Assembly: GCA_964643965.1 (NCBI GenBank) | Contig: CAZXVH010000003.1 | Coordinates: forward strand, 1 to 64,000 | DNA from: GCA-2746795 sp964643965 | GTDB lineage: Bacteria; Chloroflexota; Anaerolineae; Promineifilales; Promineifilaceae | Length of the DNA stretch: 64,000 bases | Direction of reading: 5' to 3' | Shown here: one piece after another, positions 45,149-56,108 of the stretch | How the letters are laid out: each line of letters opens with the position of its first letter | Position numbering within the stretch: the stretch's first letter is position 1 | Notes under the pieces: model-generated | The model's input: only the letters and a program-made list of their open reading frames with translations | What the model was told of the DNA's origin: nothing | Database searches by the model: none | Program-made: the position numbers and the translations under genes

Positions 45149-45262
45149 CTGGGGATGGAATCCCCAGGCTGAGACAAAAAACGTACTCAAGCACGTTGGG
45201 ACGGCGACTGCAACCTGTTTTAACGGGTTTTATGTCTCAGCCGCCGGTTTGCAACCAGCGGC
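45149..45262. repeat. Composite extragenic palindromic element
   Basis: It holds a perfect hairpin CTGGGGAT-GGA-ATCCCCAG (45149-45167), a CCTGTT/AACGGG imperfect stem near 45214-45227 and a near-palindrome GCCGCCGGTTTGCAACCAGC ending GGC (45240-45262). The arrangement (ATCCCCAG stem, GAGAC spacer, GTCGCC segment) resembles dispersed extragenic repeat elements of large bacterial genomes. No coding is seen in it. Confidence 0.5.
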
Positions 45263-45371
45263 AATGGCCGTGTATGTTCTCAGATTGAGCATTGCCGAAT
45301 TCACAACCTTTGGGGGACAAAATGCCCAGGGGCTTGTTATAACAGAGAAATCGCGCTGTCTTGAAACTTAG

Positions 45372-48344
<2,973 letters not shown>

Positions 48345-48388
48345 AAGGTCCTTCCACGAGGATAAGTTTTTGGCTTGGGTTTGCCCAA

Positions 48389-48400
48389 AAATTATAATAT
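48389..48400 (-). promoter_or_regulatory. Possible -10 of the glyQS promoter
   Basis: On minus, CATATTATAATTTT contains a perfect TATAAT about 45 bp before the chosen start. A GTTAAA sequence at 17-18 bp upstream is a weak -35. Confidence 0.45.
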
Positions 48401-48469
48401 GGGCAGAGTTTAACGGCATGTGGGATGGCTGTCGATGAACGGGCCGTTAAATGGAAAGCAGTCGTTGGT

Positions 48470-48514
48470 CGTTAGTCGTCACTGTCCACTGTCCACTGTC
48501 CACTGTCCACTATT
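48470..48514. repeat. CACTGTC heptamers after recO
   Basis: GTCGTTG/GTCGTTA units are followed by four CACTGTC units that end at the recO stop codon. Same orientation relative to the gene as the other CACTGTC blocks. Confidence 0.85.
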
Positions 48515-49298
48515 CCCCATCCAGCGGGGCAAACAGGGCTGCTTCTTCACGCAGGCGGTTGAGGAAGTCAATGGATTTGAGGTTGCGCTCCAGGATGTGG
48601 GTGAGGTAATGGTAGAGGATGGCTTCTAATTCGACGTGTAACGGCCGTTTCAATTGCAAGGACTTTACCGTATCCCAGGGCCGTGTTTGCAGGTAACGCA
48701 GCACCTTCACCGCCACGGCCGAAATCGGTTTGGCGCTGCGATCTGCCTGGCGGCAGGTGGGGCAGAGCAAGCCGCCCAGTTCTACGCTGAAAAACTGGTC
48801 TTGCTCTTCGATGGCTTCCCCACAGGAGACACAGTGGAAAAGCTGCGGTTGAAACCCCGTCAGACCCAGCAGGCGCAGTTCATAAGCGCGGGCCGCCAGG
48901 CGCACATCGGCCGTTTCGCTCAACCAACCGAGGGCGGCCGCCAGCAGGCGGTAGATGTCCTGGTTCACGTCTTCTTCGACGGTGAAGCGGTCGAGCAGTT
49001 CCACCAGGTAGGAGCCGTAGGTGGTGCGCACCAGATCGTCACGCAGCGCCGGATACGCCTCGATCATTTCTGCCTGGGTGATGATGTAGAGGTCGCGCCC
49101 TTCGGCCAGCAGGTAACGGCTGCGCATGAACAGTTCCACATGGCCGGTTTTGCGGCTCTGTGGTTTGCGAGCTCCTTTAGCCACGGCTTTGATTTTGCCG
49201 AATTCCAGGCTGAAAAGGGTGAGCAGCCGGTCGGCTTCACCAAAATTGCTGCGCTTCAGCACGATGGCTTCGGTGCGATGGGTGCGTTCTCGAGACAT
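48510..49298 (-). CDS. recO: DNA repair protein RecO
   Basis: This protein anneals single strands and helps load RecA with RecR. An N-terminal OB domain (TEAIVLKRSNFGEADRLLTLFS, GKIKAVAKGARKP) is followed by helices and a zinc-ribbon-like element CVSCGEAIEE...CPTCRQ near residues 150-180. Length 262 is normal. It is separated from cdd by an ACGATT repeat array. recR lies 2.4 kb upstream on the same strand. Confidence 0.93.
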   Translation of the reverse strand: MSRERTHRTEAIVLKRSNFGEADRLLTLFSLEFGKIKAVAKGARKPQSRKTGHVELFMRSRYLLAEGRDLYIITQAEMIEAYPALRDDLVRTTYGSYLVELLDRFTVEEDVNQDIYRLLAAALGWLSETADVRLAARAYELRLLGLTGFQPQLFHCVSCGEAIEEQDQFFSVELGGLLCPTCRQADRSAKPISAVAVKVLRYLQTRPWDTVKSLQLKRPLHVELEAILYHYLTHILERNLKSIDFLNRLREEAALFAPLDGE

Positions 49299-49307
49299 AA
49301 GGAATAA

Positions 49308-49370
49308 CGATTGACGATTGACGATTGACGATTAACGATTAACGATTAACGATTAACGATTGACGATTAT
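49308..49370. repeat. ACGATTG/ACGATTA heptamer array
   Basis: Nine units of 7 bp (ACGATTG or ACGATTA) run head to tail between the recO start and the cdd stop. The unit is unrelated to CACTGTC but has the same period and the same position downstream of a stop codon. Confidence 0.92.
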
Positions 49371-49394
49371 CAGGTGCGTCGCACTTCGGCCGGT

Positions 49395-49793
49395 TTATGT
49401 GAGATGCTCCGGGCCAAAATGGTCTGGGAGCAGGGTATAAAGCGTGGTTTCCCGGCCGTTTCCCTGGGCGTCAACCAACCAGACGGGCACATCACCGGCG
49501 AACTCGACCAACACCTGGCGGCAGGCGCCGCAGGGAGAACCAGCGTTCTCGGTACAGACGACGATGGCTTCAATCTGGCGCACCCCTTCGGAGACCATTT
49601 TGACAACGGCCGTTCGCTCCGCACAGATAGCCAACCCATAGGACGCATTTTCCACATTACAGCCGGTATAGAAACGGCCGTTGTCCGCCAACAGCGCCGC
49701 CCCCACCGCATAGTGGGAATATGGGGCATACGCCTGCTTCCGCGCCTCAACGGCGGCGGCAATCAAAGCCTCACGTTGCTCAGAAGTAATCAT
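49395..49793 (-). CDS. cdd: Cytidine deaminase
   Basis: This pyrimidine-salvage enzyme deaminates cytidine and deoxycytidine. Zinc ligands and the catalytic Glu are in TGCNVENASYGLAICAERTA (CAE) near residues 50-70 and PCGACRQVL near 90-100. The ATG at 49793 (MITSEQREALIAAAVEARKQ) matches the family start. Length about 132 is normal. Blocks of 7-bp repeats lie on both sides. Confidence 0.95.
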   Translation of the reverse strand: MITSEQREALIAAAVEARKQAYAPYSHYAVGAALLADNGRFYTGCNVENASYGLAICAERTAVVKMVSEGVRQIEAIVVCTENAGSPCGACRQVLVEFAGDVPVWLVDAQGNGRETTLYTLLPDHFGPEHLT

Positions 49794-49798
49794 ACCCA

Positions 49799-49863
49799 CC
49801 TCACTGTCCACTGTTCACTGTCCACTGTCCACTGTTCACTGTTCACTGTCCACTGTTCACTAT
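49799..49863. repeat. CACTGTC/CACTGTT heptamer array after glmU-like gene
   Basis: Eight or nine units of 7 bp fill the entire gap between the cdd start and the stop of the glmU-like gene. Confidence 0.9.
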
Positions 49864-50888
49864 TCACCGATCACCCGCTCAAACGGCCCCACTATTGTAC
49901 CATCTTCCAGCCGCGTATTTTCCACCACCGCCTGCTCAAGGCGGCAGCCATCGCCCACCTGCGCCTGACGCACAATGGTATTGGGACCAATGATACAATC
50001 CGCGCCAATTGACGTCTCCCCTTGCAAGTAACTGTTCGGCCAGATAATTGTATCCTGCCCAATCGTCACATCCGGGTCAATAAAGGTAGAGGCCGGATCG
50101 ATGAGGGTGACGCCGTTGTTCAACCAACGCCGGTTGGCGCGGCGACGAAACGCCTGCTCCACTGCCACCAGTTCCGCCCGTGTGCCCGCGCCCAGGCTTT
50201 CATCGGCATCCTCTATCACCAACGCTTCCACCGGCCGCTCTTGCTGCACCGCCAGTTCCACCATATCAGTGAGATAATATTCCTGGCCGGAGCGGGCCTG
50301 GCGCAGGGGCAGAGCATGAATCTGCTGCCACAACCAGGGGCCATCAAAGCAGTAAACGCCCACATTCAACTCCCGAATTGCCAGCAGTTCTGGCGTATTG
50401 GGGCGCAGTCTGGCTTCCGCCACTTCCACAATTTCCGCCACATAGCCGTTACGATCCCGCACCACCCGGCCAAACGAAGAGGTAGATTCCCCCATCACCG
50501 AGAGTATGACAATGGCCGCCCCTGTTTTGGCCTGCGTTTGCGCCAGGCGAGACAAGGTGTCTGCTTGCAGCAGTGGCATATCGCCATACGTCACGATGAC
50601 TTGATCCGCCTGCCCTTTGACCAGTGGTTCGGCCATCATGGTAGCGTGGCCGGTTCCCCGCTGCTCAGACTGCATGGCGTACTGTGCCCGGCTGCCAATG
50701 AGCCGCTGTACCCCATCTGCGTCCACGCCGACCACCAAAATGGGCGGCATGGTAGCCACCGCTTCGGCCGCCTCGAAGATGTGGCTGACCATCGGCTTGC
50801 CGCCCACCTCATGTAAAATCTTTTGTTTTTTAGACTGCATCCGGGACCCTTGCCCGGCCGCCAGTAAAATCACCGCTAATGTTGGCAT
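49860..50888 (-). CDS. GlmU-like UDP-GlcNAc pyrophosphorylase, short form
   Basis: The N-terminal domain is a clear GlmU uridyltransferase: LAAGQGSRMQSKKQKILHEV, GTGHATMMAEP, TYGDMPLL near residues 100-107 and NVGVYCF. It is followed by a short left-handed beta-helix (about 255-342, with hexapeptide repeats such as DPDVTIGQDTIIWPNSYL). GlmU usually has about 455 residues, and the second half of the helix with the acetyltransferase site is missing here. Thus only the uridyltransferase step is predicted, and another enzyme would have to acetylate glucosamine-1-phosphate. It ends in a repeat array. Confidence 0.88.
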   Translation of the reverse strand: MPTLAVILLAAGQGSRMQSKKQKILHEVGGKPMVSHIFEAAEAVATMPPILVVGVDADGVQRLIGSRAQYAMQSEQRGTGHATMMAEPLVKGQADQVIVTYGDMPLLQADTLSRLAQTQAKTGAAIVILSVMGESTSSFGRVVRDRNGYVAEIVEVAEARLRPNTPELLAIRELNVGVYCFDGPWLWQQIHALPLRQARSGQEYYLTDMVELAVQQERPVEALVIEDADESLGAGTRAELVAVEQAFRRRANRRWLNNGVTLIDPASTFIDPDVTIGQDTIIWPNSYLQGETSIGADCIIGPNTIVRQAQVGDGCRLEQAVVENTRLEDGTIVGPFERVIGE

Positions 50889-50923
50889 AGGATGTCACGT
50901 TTCCTGATTCTAAAGATTTTGTG

Positions 50924-50970
50924 ACGGGTGGCAGGTAGCGGGTTGACTTGCTACTTGCCACTCGCCACCC
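50924..50970. repeat. Imperfect inverted repeat between VanZ and glmU-like genes
   Basis: GGGTGGCAGGTAGCGGGTTG and GACTTGCTACTTGCCACTCG followed by CCACCC are roughly complementary. A similar GTGGCAAAGTAGCAGGG / CTACCTTGCCACCCTGCCAC pair occurs near 51655-51699, next to recR. They may be two copies of a hairpin-forming extragenic element used as transcript ends. Confidence 0.55.
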
Positions 50971-51360
50971 TTATATGCGCAGCCACCTTTTGAGTATGTC
51001 GCCTTGAAAATAGTATATGATGATGCCCGTCAAGATACCCAGGCTGTTGGCCAGGCCGTCCAGCGCCGACATATCCCGGCCGGGAACAAACGACTGCCCC
51101 CACTCTAACAGAAAGCCCAGACCAAGCGCCAGAAGTAAGGCTGCGATTTGTTGGTTCCGTTTGGCAAAGGCCAGGCATACCAGCAGGGACAGGCCGGTGT
51201 AGGCCAGGAAATGGCCGGCTTTATCCCCGTTTTGCATGGGTATACCCTGGTTAATGGGGGCCAGTGATACAAAAATAATCAACAACGTGTAGATAAATAA
51301 TACGAAGTATAAGAGGGTGTTACGAGTCAAGATTGATGAATTGTCCTTTTGTGGCGTCAT
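50971..51360 (-). CDS. VanZ family membrane protein
   Basis: A 129-residue protein with four predicted membrane segments. Family-type phrases are FVSLAPINQG, GDKAGHFLAYTGLSLLVCLA near residue 45-65, and FLLEWGQSFVPGRDMSALDGLANSLG near 85-110. VanZ proteins are linked to glycopeptide tolerance in one case, but most have no known role. It is a single gene between the glmU-like gene and tRNA-Gln. Confidence 0.88.
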   Translation of the reverse strand: MTPQKDNSSILTRNTLLYFVLFIYTLLIIFVSLAPINQGIPMQNGDKAGHFLAYTGLSLLVCLAFAKRNQQIAALLLALGLGFLLEWGQSFVPGRDMSALDGLANSLGILTGIIIYYFQGDILKRWLRI

Positions 51361-51494
51361 GGCTTATAAGCGACCCTTATCATACCAGAGGCCATACGGC
51401 CAGCGCCAGCGTTCCAAAAATCATCACGGGCCTCAACAGTATCCATGAAACCTTCTGTGAGGAAGCAGCGCCAGGCATTACCAAAATACAAAAA

Positions 51495-51522
51495 CGGCGT
51501 TCAGGATAAGTTCTGAACGCCG
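51495..51522 (-). terminator. Rho-independent terminator of tRNA-Gln
   Basis: On minus, CGGCGTTCAG and CTGAACGCCG form a perfect 10-bp stem with an 8-nt loop, followed by TTTTTG. It starts 11 bp after the tRNA. Confidence 0.92.
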
Positions 51523-51532
51523 CTCTCTCTAG

Positions 51533-51604
51533 CTGCGGTGCCAGGATTCGAACCTGGGAATGGCGGATTCAAAGTCCGCTGCCTTACCGCTTGGCGACAC
51601 CGCA
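51533..51604 (-). tRNA. tRNA-Gln (anticodon TTG)
   Basis: Minus-strand sequence of 72 nt folds as a full cloverleaf. The acceptor stem is TGCGGTG/CACCGCA, the D arm GCC/GGC, the anticodon stem GCGGA/TCCGC with loop CTTTGAA, and the T arm CCAGG/CCTGG with loop TTCGAAT. The discriminator base is G. No CCA is encoded. The anticodon TTG reads CAA and probably CAG. Confidence 0.97.
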
Positions 51605-51701
51605 TTAACGAGCGCGAATATTAGCACAAGGGTTACATAAAGGCAAAACAAAAAGTGGCAAAGTAGCAGGGTGTCAAGCCTACCTTGCCACCCTGCCACG
51701 A

Positions 51702-52307
51702 TTAAAGATCTTGTCGGCCTTCCAGGGCACGGCCGAGGGTGATTTCGTCGGTGTATTCCAGGTCGCCGCCAACGGGCAGGCCGCGAGCCAGGCGGGTGAG
51801 GCGCAGCCCTTCACGGGCCAGGCGGCGCTGGAGATAGAGGGCGGTTGATTCCCCTTCCAGGGTGGGGTTGGTTGCCAGGATGAGTTCGCGGAAATCCCCC
51901 TGCTCCACGCGCGCCACCAGTTCAGCGATGCGCAAATCCTCAGGGCCGACCCCTTCTACCGGGGAAATTGCGCCGTGGAGGACATGATAACGGCCGTTAA
52001 ACGCCCGGGAGCGCTCAATGGCCAAGACATCCAACGGCTCCTCCACCACACACAAAAACTGCTGGTCCCGGCCGCTGTCCTGGCAAATGAGGCAGGGATC
52101 TTCCTCCGTAATATTGAAACAGACGGAACAGAAGCGGGTGCGCTCCTTCAAATCTTGCAGCGCCTGGGCCAGGTCTAACGTCTGGTCGTCGGCCATACGC
52201 AGCAGATAAAAGGTGAGCCGCGCCGCCGATTTGGGGCCAATGCCCGGCAGGCGCGACAGTTCATTGATCAACCGCTGCACCGGTTGAGGCAGCACATTTT
52301 GGGCCAC
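51702..52307 (-). CDS. recR: Recombination protein RecR
   Basis: This protein acts with RecO to load RecA at gaps. It has a helix-hairpin-helix (LSRLPGIGPKSAARLTFYLL near 12-31), a Cys4 zinc motif CSVCFNITEEDPCLICQD near residues 57-74, and a Toprim domain with CVVEEPLDVLAIE and EGESTALYL. Length 201 is normal. It begins 2 bp after ybaB, and dnaX lies further upstream: the classic dnaX-ybaB-recR cluster. Confidence 0.96.
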   Translation of the reverse strand: MAQNVLPQPVQRLINELSRLPGIGPKSAARLTFYLLRMADDQTLDLAQALQDLKERTRFCSVCFNITEEDPCLICQDSGRDQQFLCVVEEPLDVLAIERSRAFNGRYHVLHGAISPVEGVGPEDLRIAELVARVEQGDFRELILATNPTLEGESTALYLQRRLAREGLRLTRLARGLPVGGDLEYTDEITLGRALEGRQDL

Positions 52308-52309
52308 CG

Positions 52310-52684
52310 TTAGAAACCACCTAATAAACTATCCAGCCCACCTAAATCTATACCGCCGGTGATGCCTTCCATGCGTTCGGCCGAAAGCGCCTGCGACTGC
52401 TCGATGGCCGCATTCACCGCCGAGAGGAGCATATCTTGCAGCAGTTCCACATCATCCGGGTCTAAGACCTCGGGGTCGATAGTGAGGGATTGCATCCGCT
52501 GGTGGCCCGTCATGACCACCGTGATCATGCCGCCGCCGGTGGTGACGGTGACGGTTTCATCGGCCAGCGCTTCCTGTGCTTGCGCCATTTGCTGCTGCAT
52601 CGTTTGCATTTGGGCCATCATATTGGCCTGGGATGGTTTACTCGTTTTGGGCATATTTTTGCGCCGAATAGAACGTTTTGACAT
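52310..52684 (-). CDS. YbaB/EbfC family nucleoid-associated protein
   Basis: A small DNA-binding protein with a coiled-coil N-terminus (NMMAQMQTMQQQMAQAQEAL) and the core VTVTTGGGMITVVMTGHQRM with LTIDPEVLDPDDVELLQDML, typical of EbfC. The first ATG (MSKRSIRRKN) has GGAG at 7 nt, giving 124 residues. Basic residues at the start could help DNA binding. It lies between dnaX and recR. Confidence 0.93.
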   Translation of the reverse strand: MSKRSIRRKNMPKTSKPSQANMMAQMQTMQQQMAQAQEALADETVTVTTGGGMITVVMTGHQRMQSLTIDPEVLDPDDVELLQDMLLSAVNAAIEQSQALSAERMEGITGGIDLGGLDSLLGGF

Positions 52685-52740
52685 AGATTTTCTCCGTTTT
52701 CTTAAATGGCTCGGTCAAAAGAACGGCCACAGCGTTTGTC

Positions 52741-52826
52741 ATTTACTGTCCACTGTCCACTGTTCACTGTTCACTGTTCACTGTCCATTGTTCACCGCTC
52801 CCCGCTCACCACGCCACCCAACTCAT
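52741..52826. repeat. CACTGTC/CACTGTT repeats left of the assembly gap
   Basis: Seven or more 7-bp units lie between ybaB and the N run. The last 55 bp (52772-52826) are identical to the 55 bp right of the gap (52927-52981), including the end of dnaX. Confidence 0.9.
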
Positions 52827-52926
52827 NNNNNNNNNNNNNNNNNNNNNNNNNNNNNNNNNNNNNNNNNNNNNNNNNNNNNNNNNNNNNNNNNNNNNNNNNN
52901 NNNNNNNNNNNNNNNNNNNNNNNNNN
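52827..52926. other. Assembly gap of 100 N
   Basis: Exactly 100 undetermined bases. The conventional size means the true distance is unknown. The flanks are 55-bp identical copies, so the contigs probably overlap and little or no sequence may be missing. Confidence 0.95.
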
Positions 52927-52946
52927 CACTGTTCACTGTCCATTGT

Positions 52947-54569
52947 TCACCGCTCCCCGCTCACCACGCCACCCAACTCATCCGCCAGCGCCGTGAACTC
53001 TTCCTTTTGAATGGGAACCGTGTAATCGCTGGTGACAACGGCGCGAACGGTGCAGTGGGTTTGCAGCAGATGGCTGAACACCTCGCCTACCAGTTGGGCG
53101 GCGCCCTTGTATTTGTCGAATTTATCTTTAAAGAGGGGGAATTCAAAGCCTAAAATAATGACATTGCCTTCCAGGGCCAGCGGTTTGCTCATATTCAGCA
53201 GGGGCGGCAAATTGCGCTGTGATGATCCCACCAGTTCCTCCATCTCCGGCCAGCAGCGGGAAACGGCCGTTAAGCTAAACGTGGCGGGTGGCGTGGGTCC
53301 GGTGGCAGGTGGGGATTGTTCCTGGCTGACTGGTTTGCTGCTTTTGGCTTTTTTGGGCGGCGGCGCAGCTTTTACCAATTCTGGCTCTGGCTCTGGCTCT
53401 TGCTCTTGCTTTGGCTCTGGCTCTCGCTTCGGCAATACTTTCGCGGCGGATGGCGCTGGCGTTTGGGCGGCGGGCGGCGCGGCTTCGGCGGGCAGCAGTT
53501 CGATGAAAGCCAGTTCCAGGGGCAGCTGCGGCTGCCAACTGCTGGTGGGCGTCAGGGCCGCCTCATTGAAGCGCTTCACGGCGTCGATAAGCGCCTGACG
53601 CGGCGGACGTTGCGCCTGGGCCAGCATCATCTCCCGCTGGTCGGCCGTGCCATCCACCACCATCTCCGGGCCGGCCGCTTGCAGCAGGAGCAAGTCACGC
53701 AGATACGCCACCATCTGGCGGCAGAACTGACGAGCGTCTGTGCCGGAGGCCAGGGCGCCGTGGATGAGGGCCAGGCCGCCGCTGCCATCCCGATTTAACC
53801 AGGCGTCTACCAGGTCGATAACGGCCGTTTCAGAAGCCGTGCCCAGTATCATTTGCGTCCGTTCCAGGGTAATGGTATCGCCGGGGGTGATCACCAATTG
53901 ATCCAGCAAGCTTTCCGCGTCACGCACGCTGCCCGCCCCCTGCCGGGCGATGAGGTTCAACGCTTCCGGCTCGATGGTCAGATCTTCTTGTGCCGCCAGC
54001 CATTGCAGCCGATGGCTGATTTCGGCCACAGTGAGCAGGCGGAAGTTAAACTGCTGGCAGCGGGATTTAATGGTGACGGGCACTTTGTGCTCTTCGGTGG
54101 TTGCCAGGACAAACATTCCATGTGGGGGTGGTTCTTCCAAGGTTTTCAGCAAGGCGTTGAAGGCAGCTGTGGAGAGCATGTGTACTTCATCTATGATATA
54201 GACTCTGTATCTACTATTTAGGGTTGGCCTCTGTAAGATTTTCGCTCGAAGATCTCGAATGTCATCCACGCCTGTGTTAGAAGCGGCGTCAATCTCGAAT
54301 AAATCTGGAAAGGCTCCTTTGTTAAAATCAATGCATTTAGCACATTCATTGCACGGCCGTTCTGCCAAATCTTCATGCAAGCAGTTGACCGCCTTGGCCA
54401 GCAGCCGCGCTGAAGTGGTTTTGCCCGTGCCGCGCGGCCCGCAAAAGAGATAAGCATGGCCTACACGATCCGCCACAATACTGTTTTGCAGGGTGCGCGT
54501 GATATGTTCTTGACCAACAACGTCTTCAAATCGAGCGGGTCGCCATTTGCGATAGAGGGCTTGAGACAT
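52947..54569 (-). CDS. dnaX: DNA polymerase III subunit gamma/tau
   Basis: This is the clamp-loader ATPase. It carries Walker A CGPRGTGKTTSARLLAKA near residues 43-60, the zinc-binding Cys set (CLHEDLAERPCNECAKC) near 63-80, Walker B IIDEVHMLS near 118-126 and sensor LATTEEHKVPVTIKSRCQQF near 154-173. The C-terminal third is a Pro/Lys/Glu-rich linker followed by a tau-like domain. Length 540 is on the short side for tau. Its 3-prime end touches the gap-flanking duplication, but the stop codon is present on the right side. Confidence 0.95.
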   Translation of the reverse strand: MSQALYRKWRPARFEDVVGQEHITRTLQNSIVADRVGHAYLFCGPRGTGKTTSARLLAKAVNCLHEDLAERPCNECAKCIDFNKGAFPDLFEIDAASNTGVDDIRDLRAKILQRPTLNSRYRVYIIDEVHMLSTAAFNALLKTLEEPPPHGMFVLATTEEHKVPVTIKSRCQQFNFRLLTVAEISHRLQWLAAQEDLTIEPEALNLIARQGAGSVRDAESLLDQLVITPGDTITLERTQMILGTASETAVIDLVDAWLNRDGSGGLALIHGALASGTDARQFCRQMVAYLRDLLLLQAAGPEMVVDGTADQREMMLAQAQRPPRQALIDAVKRFNEAALTPTSSWQPQLPLELAFIELLPAEAAPPAAQTPAPSAAKVLPKREPEPKQEQEPEPEPELVKAAPPPKKAKSSKPVSQEQSPPATGPTPPATFSLTAVSRCWPEMEELVGSSQRNLPPLLNMSKPLALEGNVIILGFEFPLFKDKFDKYKGAAQLVGEVFSHLLQTHCTVRAVVTSDYTVPIQKEEFTALADELGGVVSGER

Positions 54570-54698
54570 GGGATTAGTTTAGCATTCTGAGGGGCAGAAG
54601 GCAAAGGAGAATGAGAATGAAGCGTGATGCGGGAAGCGTAAAACCCCACCCCTTCAACCCACTACGCCGCTCTGCCATTCTGCTGCTTTTAAAGCCCA

Positions 54699-54733
54699 AA
54701 GCCCCCCTATACCAAAGTGGTACAGGAGGGCTT
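54699..54733 (-). terminator. Probable terminator between rocD and dnaX
   Basis: On minus, AAGCCCTCCTGTACC and GGTATAGGGGGGCTT form a 15-bp stem with two mismatched or wobble positions, followed by TTGGGCTTT. The T-run is interrupted, so efficiency is uncertain. Confidence 0.55.
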
Positions 54734-54841
54734 GCGGGAAAGTGGGATGGGAATCAGAAACGATTTTCAGCAAGCGTTAAGCGGTTCGTGGGAAACAAGC
54801 AGCCGCTCACCAAAAACTGTTCACTGTAAACTGTTCACCGC

Positions 54842-56047
54842 TTACGCAAACAACTTCTCGGTCAGCAGCACCGCTTCAATATGGCCTAAAGCCCAATCAA
54901 TTTCTTCTTTAGTAATCACCAGCGGCGGCGCGAAGCGGATCACCGTCTCATGCGTTTCCTTGCACAAAATACCTCGTTCCTGCAGCGCTTCACAAAACGG
55001 CCGTGCCGCCACCGTCAATTCCACGCCAATAAACAGGCCCCGGCCCCGCACCTCTTTGATCACGCTGCTTTCAATGCGTTGCAGACGCCCTTTAAAATAG
55101 TCGCCTAATTCTTGAGAGCGCTGTATCAGGTTTTCGTCCGTGATCACGCGCAGCGCCGCCCGGCCAATGGCCGAACCCAACGGATTGCCGCCAAACGTGC
55201 TGCCATGATCGCCGGGCTTAAACAAACCCAGCACCTCATTATCTGTCAGCACGGCCGATACCGGATAAAAGCCGCCGCTCAACGCCTTGCCAATAATCAT
55301 CACATCAGGGCGCACCCCCTCATGTTCACAGGCAAACAGCTTGCCAGTACGGCCCAGACCGGTCTGAATTTCATCGGCGATGAGCAGCATATTATGACGG
55401 GCGCAGATAGCAGCGACATCCCGTAAATAGCCGGGTGGCGGCAGCACCACTCCCCCTTCGCCTTGAATCGGCTCCAGCATAAAGCCGACGGTATTGGGGG
55501 TAATGGCCGCTTCCAACGCCGCCGGATCGCCATAGGGAATCAGCACAAATCCGGGGGTAAACGGGCCGAACTGCTTCCGGTACGATTCTTCGCTAGAAAA
55601 GCCGACGATGGTGGTGGTGCGGCCGTGGAAGTTGCCCTGGCAGACGATGATTTCTGCCTGATCATCCGCTACGCCTTTGATCTGGTAGCCCCATTTACGC
55701 ACCACTTTCACGGCCGTTTCCACCGCTTCCGCCCCGGAATTCATGGGCAACGCCATTTCATAGCCCGTCAAAGTACACAATTCCTGTAAAAACGGCCCCA
55801 TCTGATCATTGCGAAACGCCCGCGAAGTGAGGGTGATGCGCTCCATTTGGGCAATCGCCGCCTGACGAATAGCAGGATGGCTGTGCCCCTGATTAACCGC
55901 CGAATAGGCGCTCAAACAATCCAGATATTTTTTGCCATCCACATCATATACCCACACTCCTTCGCCACGATCAATCACCACATCCAGCGGGTGATAATTG
56001 TGAGCGCTGTACGTTTCTTCCAATTCGATAAAATAGTTACTGTCCAT
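54842..56047 (-). CDS. rocD: Ornithine aminotransferase
   Basis: This class III PLP aminotransferase converts ornithine and 2-oxoglutarate to glutamate semialdehyde and glutamate. It shows ETYSAHNYHPLDVVIDRGEG at the start, MNSGAEAVETAVKVVRKWGY near 100-120, LIADEIQTGLGRTGK near 222-236, GKALSGGFYPVSAV with the PLP Lys near 253 and GDHGSTFGGNPLGSA. The START and YHPLDVV region is the ornithine-specific subgroup. Length 401 is normal. It has its own promoter, leader and attenuator upstream. Confidence 0.94.
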   Translation of the reverse strand: MDSNYFIELEETYSAHNYHPLDVVIDRGEGVWVYDVDGKKYLDCLSAYSAVNQGHSHPAIRQAAIAQMERITLTSRAFRNDQMGPFLQELCTLTGYEMALPMNSGAEAVETAVKVVRKWGYQIKGVADDQAEIIVCQGNFHGRTTTIVGFSSEESYRKQFGPFTPGFVLIPYGDPAALEAAITPNTVGFMLEPIQGEGGVVLPPPGYLRDVAAICARHNMLLIADEIQTGLGRTGKLFACEHEGVRPDVMIIGKALSGGFYPVSAVLTDNEVLGLFKPGDHGSTFGGNPLGSAIGRAALRVITDENLIQRSQELGDYFKGRLQRIESSVIKEVRGRGLFIGVELTVAARPFCEALQERGILCKETHETVIRFAPPLVITKEEIDWALGHIEAVLLTEKLFA

Positions 56048-56068
56048 GGTTCAATGCCTCCAATTCAT

Positions 56069-56104
56069 AAAAAAACAGCCCGATTTCAGATATGAAATCA
56101 GGCT
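56069..56104 (-). terminator. Terminator-type hairpin in the rocD leader (attenuator)
   Basis: On minus, AGCCTGATTTCA and TGAAATCGGGCT pair over 12 bp (one G-T) with a 4-nt loop, followed by GTTTTTTT. It ends only about 20 bp before the rocD ATG, after the rocD promoter, so it should control read-through. Confidence 0.8.
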
Positions 56105-56108
56105 TTGC

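Noticed and set aside
45120..45371. An 83-codon plus-strand frame
   Set aside because: It is mostly made of the palindromic extragenic element and has no promoter, ribosome binding site or family match.
48345..48420. T-box upstream of the glycine-tRNA ligase
   Set aside because: No GGTGGNACCGCG element or terminator was seen. The upstream space is short and AT-rich.
49799..49863. CRISPR array
   Set aside because: Units are 7 bp with no unique spacers and no cas gene anywhere in the window.
52359..53153. Open frame running across the N gap
   Set aside because: It depends on the undetermined bases and is antisense to ybaB and dnaX.
54570..54841. Signal recognition particle RNA near dnaX
   Set aside because: The conserved GGTCAGG and GGAAGGAAGCAGC-type core is not present on either strand.
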